Source: Trichopria drosophilae
Taxonomy: Eukaryota > Arthropoda > Insecta > Hymenoptera > Diapriidae
Length of the DNA stretch: 64,000 bases
Assembly: GCA_030407085.1 (NCBI GenBank)
Contig: CM059582.1
Coordinates: forward strand, 26,425,001 to 26,489,000
Direction of reading: 5' to 3'
Shown here: positions 60,501 to 64,000 of the stretch, piece after piece
Position numbering within the stretch: position 1 is the first letter of the stretch
How the letters are laid out: each line of letters begins with the position of its first letter
Position numbers and translations under genes: made by a program
The notes under the pieces: generated by a model
Told to the model about the DNA's origin: nothing
The model's input: the letters and a program-made list of their open reading frames with translations, nothing else
The model's database searches: none

Positions 60501-63089
60501 GTTTCATTTTGAATCCTCCATTTCAAGATGATTATTATTCAGTCATTTTTTATTATTTTGTAACTATTAGACCTAAATAATGTTGATTAATGTATACATA
60601 TATTGAAATGATGGAGGTGTTAATTAATTTTTACTAACTCATAGCTGGTCGAAAAATTCCCACTGGGACACCTCCGTTTTCCCTCCTTATTACGTCTTCA
60701 GCAGCAGCTTTCGTGAAAGAATAAGCATTCGGCCAGTTACCTAATAAACTAATTTAATGGTTATTACATTGCAGAGTTATAAATTAATAATTACACGATA
60801 ATACCATCATTTACACTGAAGATCATTTTCTTTACATTTTGGTTAAATCTGATTAAAAATAAAAATACCAAGCGATTGAATCCCAACCATACATTTCCTT
60901 TACATTAGCTTTCTCCAAGAAAGGGTTTAAAGCAGTATTCTAATCTTTGATTACTTTAATTTGGCTACGAGGGTTAACTGTACATAATACAATTTTAGTC
61001 AGTACAGACTTCTTTTACAAATTGGCTTAAATTTAGTAAAGCAAATACTTGCTGTCCTGAAGCTTAAAAGAAGACGTTATCATTTCTCATTTTAAGACTG
61101 GAAGGCTTACATGAAGTACTGTTCGCGATGAATCCAAAGTAGGCTTTATTAACAGATTAAAATGAGATTGTTATAAGCTCAATTTTTCTTCAAGTCACAA
61201 GAAAGATCCACATTATATGGCAATTACGATCTTGTTTAAGACAAACACACAATACGACAAGTATATACAATAACGACCTTAACCTGACGATGGTTCTGAG
61301 CAGATTTTTTATCACCTACAACCACGAGAAAATTTTTACGAACTTTTTTTATCTCATATCATGCTTAGTATGATTATAGAAATAAGAAGTTAGCGTTCCG
61401 TTTTCGTTTCGAATTAACCACTGTATTATATTGAAGAGATCTACATTTTTTTTCGGAGTGGGAGGGAATTTTGTTTAATTATGCATTTGACAAGTTTAAT
61501 TTTATTAAACTCTTGAATTCATTAATTGTTTTTTTAATGTTATGAAATTAATTGATGTTAAACCAAATCCCTTTTTATGTATTTCATTATCTTCCTTCCG
61601 GTGATCGGAGTAGCCAAGCGGAACCGACGTTTTCTTATTCACGTAGGAATATAGAACGCATAGTCATTTATTACAATGAGAAAAGATTCATTGAACCGAT
61701 TAAACGTGCATTCCATAGACATAACGAAATGTATTCTTTCAACCAATGAAATATATTATTATTTACTATAAAAATTTAATTTTGTTAATTACATTGATGA
61801 TAGATTATTTCCTTCTAATAAACACTTACTAAGACAAATAATTGTTCATAGTAATAATAAAATATTTTATCCGTTGAACTAATACGTTGCATTGTGCTAT
61901 CGATTGTACTTATTATTGTGCAATGAATTGTTCTGTGTATGAAGGTTCGATTTTAGTCTCCATAATATAAATTTAAAATTCTCAACCTTTTTAATTTAAG
62001 CCCAAATTCTGAACAATATCTAATTTTTGGTACTACATTTTAGTTGCATAGTAAGCTAGTTTGAAGACTTTTGAAGTAGTCTACTTTTTAGTCGAACAAG
62101 AATCATGTGGGGTCCAATTTTTTCCGTGTAATTTTACATTTTATGTGCCTTTCTCCAATCCATATTTATTGTATAAATGTATTGAATACTCTCACTGAGC
62201 AGTTTTAGGAAGTCTTAGTCCATTTAATATGTAGACATTTTTGTAACAAAATACGGATTTGAGGATTTCTGTTTATATTTTGCCTATTTTGTAGATACTT
62301 TGCTGCATATAGTTCTAACCTACTTAGTTTGATCAGAAAATGAACTGAATCCAATAAAAATGGAACATATTTCTACCAGGGTAAAATTATCAGAAAATAA
62401 TCTTCATTGTATTTTTCATGTTATATTATTTAACATAGATTCATACATACATTTCAGTCATAGCACTGGCCATTTTGTCGTCAACTGAATCCATGACGGA
62501 GATGAGATTTTTCCCTGTTATCGGCATATCATAACATTTTTCTTCTATTCTTTGGTTTTGATTACAGTTCGAATAAGCTGTAGATACGTAGATGGCAGAC
62601 TAAAAATATTGCCGATATTAGTTACATAAAAACAAATCCACTTTTATATCTTTGTTTTAGAAATCAAAAGAAAAATATTGCAACTTCTTCCAAAAAATTG
62701 ACTCGTCAGTAATCTAATACAGTTGAATTTTCTTATTCCATGTTTAAATAAAAGTAAAAGTCGATATTAATCAATTTCCTTTTATTAAGGAACAAATAAA
62801 GAAAAATTACAAAAAGGAATAATTATATCAATATACGTACTTTTAATTTTGTCATTTTTTTACAAAGATCTAGTATCACTAAGGTACCGGCGACATTTAT
62901 TGCGACAGCGTTTTTTAAATCTTCGTCAAATTTCACCGTTGCAGCGACGTGAAATACAATTGAAACATCTCGAGTGAGAATGGCTTTATCATGATCCGAT
63001 ATTCCTAAGAAAGGCAGTCCACAATCTCCAGAAATTCCAACGATTTGATGACGGAATTTTGGGTCCCTTGCTCTAACTCTGTTGAAAAC
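57481..63089 (-). CDS. Fatty acyl-CoA reductase, gene 2 (exons 2-8; 5' end outside window)
   Basis: Paralogue of gene 1 with the same predicted reaction, fatty acyl-CoA to fatty alcohol. Exons (minus): 63089-62841, 62599-62451, 60748-60639, 59525-59330, 58253-58008, 57933-57676, 57589-57481. All GT-AG, continuous frame, 438 residues plus a missing first exon (about 72 residues with the nucleotide-binding glycine motif). Seen: GISGDCGLPFLGIS; HVAATVKFDE; YVSTAYSN; NWPNAYSFTK with catalytic Tyr and Lys; GWADNFYGPIG; FAR_C domain (DRKLFFFDMEDLVWEKYF, LYLLKDP); hydrophobic C-terminus (ILRFIWMVISWFLTVAISL). By my count 43 of 83 exon-2 residues match gene 1. Introns 6 and 7 are only 74 and 86 bp. 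All required residues in the visible part are present. Confidence 0.92.
57676..57933 (-). CDS. FAR gene 2, exon 7 (FAR_C domain)
   Basis: Acceptor TGTAAG|GTTGAT, donor GAACAG|GTAATT, 258 bp as in gene 1. Encodes DRKLFFFDMEDLVWEKYF and LYLLKDPVQTLPEAR. Confidence 0.92.
58008..58253 (-). CDS. FAR gene 2, exon 6
   Basis: Acceptor TTTCAG|ACAGAA, donor CCAAG|GTAAAA, 246 bp, one codon longer than gene 1. Encodes EVPVYNFVSRDNPITC and the hydrophobic YLFYIMFVHWLPALLIDGL. Confidence 0.92.
59330..59525 (-). CDS. FAR gene 2, exon 5
   Basis: Acceptor TTCTAG|CAATTT, donor GAAACA|GTAAGA, 196 bp. Encodes EPEVGWADNFYGPIGVM and DLVPGDMVVNAMM. Confidence 0.92.
59980..60310. repeat. Dispersed repeat, family B, in FAR gene 2 intron 4
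   Basis: Several AAAATGGC / CCAATATGGCC units with TTGCTGATTACAAGTCC, related to copies near 24.1, 35.7 and 53.9 kb. Open frames through it look incidental. Confidence 0.45.
60639..60748 (-). CDS. FAR gene 2, exon 4 (catalytic)
   Basis: Acceptor AATTAG|TTTATT, donor GCTATGA|GTTAGT, 110 bp. Encodes LGNWPNAYSFTKAAAED with the YxxxK pair and GIFRPAM. Confidence 0.92.
60749..62450 (-). other. FAR gene 2 intron 3
   Basis: 1.7 kb of AT-rich intron. A short open frame (61552-61749) has no recognised motif. No bounded element seen. Confidence 0.45.
62451..62599 (-). CDS. FAR gene 2, exon 3
   Basis: Acceptor TTTTAG|TCTGCC, donor GAAAT|GTATGT, 149 bp. Begins SAIYVSTAYSNC. Confidence 0.9.
62841..63089 (-). 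CDS. FAR gene 2, exon 2
   Basis: Acceptor AAATAG|GTTTTC, donor TTAAAA|GTACGT, phase 0, 249 bp as in gene 1. Carries SGDCGLP and HVAATVKFDED. Confidence 0.92.
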
Positions 63090-63150
63090 CTATTTATAAC
63101 AAATAAGACAAGAAATTAATAATAATTTAGATGTCACGTAATTTTAATTA

Positions 63151-63432
63151 CAGTGTCCCCTCCCTCCCAATATTTGCCACGTCCGTCTTGTCTGTCCTTT
63201 TCTAACCCTCCCAATATTTTCCTACTGTGGGGAAGATAGAGGATTTTTTCCTACTCCGCCGACATATAGTTATAGAACGCGCATGCGTGATGTCGCCACA
63301 GAATTACCGAACCGTGAGAAGTGGTGGGGAACAGCAATACAGGAGTAAGGCAAATATTGGGACGGACCTAGTGGCAGATATTAGGGGGTAGCAAATATTG
63401 GGAATGCAAATATTAGGGGGGGGGGACTATTG
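63151..63432. mobile_element. GC-rich TA-flanked MITE in FAR gene 2 intron 1
   Basis: TA at 63149-63150 and 63433-63434. Ends CAGTGTCCCCTCCCTCCCAA and, in complement, CAATAGTCCCCCCCCCCTAA, both followed by TATTTGC. Internal repeats of CAAATATTGGG. Length 282 bp. Tc1/mariner-type by TA flanks and CA termini. No ORF. Confidence 0.65.
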
Positions 63433-63434
63433 TA

Positions 63435-64000
63435 AACATGATCAGTTTTTTATAACAAATTGATTTCCCACATTAACCAATTAACACTCAAAAACTTAAT
63501 GTTTAGCTTATTTTCGAGTCTCGCAACCAGATTGAAAAATGGAAAGATCCAGGCGCATTGTCTAGTGTATTTTTTCGACTCCCGCTGTAAAAATTCCGCA
63601 TCAATACAGTGGGGAAGCAATTTTGTACGATACGAGAAAAATGTTGGTTTTTATCCCCATCTAGCTTATACTATTAATAATGTGAAAATGTAAAAAAATA
63701 TGTTATCTCTGAATAATTCTGATCTGAAGTGATATTTTTTTCTTTCAAAGCTCATTTTCTAGACTACTTAACGAATCTAATCGAAAAAATTAGAAAAATG
63801 AGATAAAATAAAGATTTCAACATTTTATTGACGATAATGTGATAAAACTCTTGTTTTCTCTGTTTCCCGAGTGGTGAATTGCAGTCGCCATTTTTATGAC
63901 CGTCAAATGTACTGCAAAATGATCGAAAATGTTCAGTTTAATTTAACTACGTTATGTAATTGAAATAAATTAAAGCTTGCAATTTTTCTGAACGTTTTCA
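63435..64000 (-). other. Remainder of FAR gene 2 intron 1
   Basis: No GGTGFVG-type exon is present, so the first coding exon lies beyond the right edge. Confidence 0.5.

Noticed and set aside
61552..61749. 65-codon plus frame in FAR gene 2 intron 3
   Set aside because: Lies in an intron on the opposite strand, no known motif.
1..64000. CRISPR arrays, bacterial operons, tRNA or rRNA genes
   Set aside because: Direct repeats with regular spacers are absent, genes are spliced, and I could not recognise a tRNA or rRNA by eye; a covariance scan would settle small RNAs.
63435..64000. First coding exon of FAR gene 2
   Set aside because: No GGTGFVG-like sequence on the minus strand; it must lie outside the window.

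Overview
The window is AT-rich eukaryotic DNA with spliced genes, TATA-type promoter signals and many short DNA transposons, foldback elements and non-LTR retrotransposon relics. Arthropod-type fatty acyl-CoA reductase (FAR) genes, R1/I-like LINEs, a Penelope-like relic and TA- or TTAA-flanked palindromic elements point to an insect. I cannot name the order or species.

Two real genes are supported, both on the minus strand and in tandem. FAR gene 1 is complete: eight coding exons between 31972 and 20907 give a 513-residue protein without a stop. A likely promoter and tiny 5'UTR exon lie near 33.7-33.8 kb. FAR gene 2 (exons 2-8, 63089 to 57481) lacks its first coding exon, which must lie beyond the right edge. 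Coding exons 2, 3, 4, 5 and 7 have the same length in both genes and all intron phases match, so they are tandem duplicates. Both should be membrane-anchored enzymes that reduce fatty acyl-CoA to fatty alcohol, for waxes, hydrocarbons or pheromone precursors.

Layout. 1-20.9 kb has no recognisable host coding exon. It holds a triple palindrome (2-2.9 kb), a CpG-rich promoter-like block (5.74-6.18 kb), TA-flanked elements (6.5-7.9 kb), an asymmetric foldback element (9-10.1 kb), a short MITE (15.3 kb), a Penelope relic split by a foldback element (16.2-17.8 kb) and a TTAA-flanked hairpin element (19-20.1 kb). 20.9-33.8 kb is FAR gene 1, with introns full of inserted elements. 33.8-57.2 kb is intergenic: an AT-repeat hairpin (40.2 kb), side-by-side and nested foldback elements (41.1-44.4 kb), a broken repetitive-protein gene (48.4-49.2 kb), a plus-strand LINE split by a DNA element (49.4-52.2 kb) and a minus-strand R1-like LINE split by another element (54.2-56.6 kb). 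57.2-64 kb is FAR gene 2.

The most striking observation is in intron 4 of FAR gene 1. A 2.9-kb long-inverted-repeat element with a SWIM zinc-finger ORF carries, in one arm, a 170-bp copy of the end of exon 2 of the same gene. The copy includes the splice donor, reads in the gene's own direction and is identical by eye. It is bracketed by a 64-bp duplication of element sequence, which is the footprint expected of template-switching break repair.
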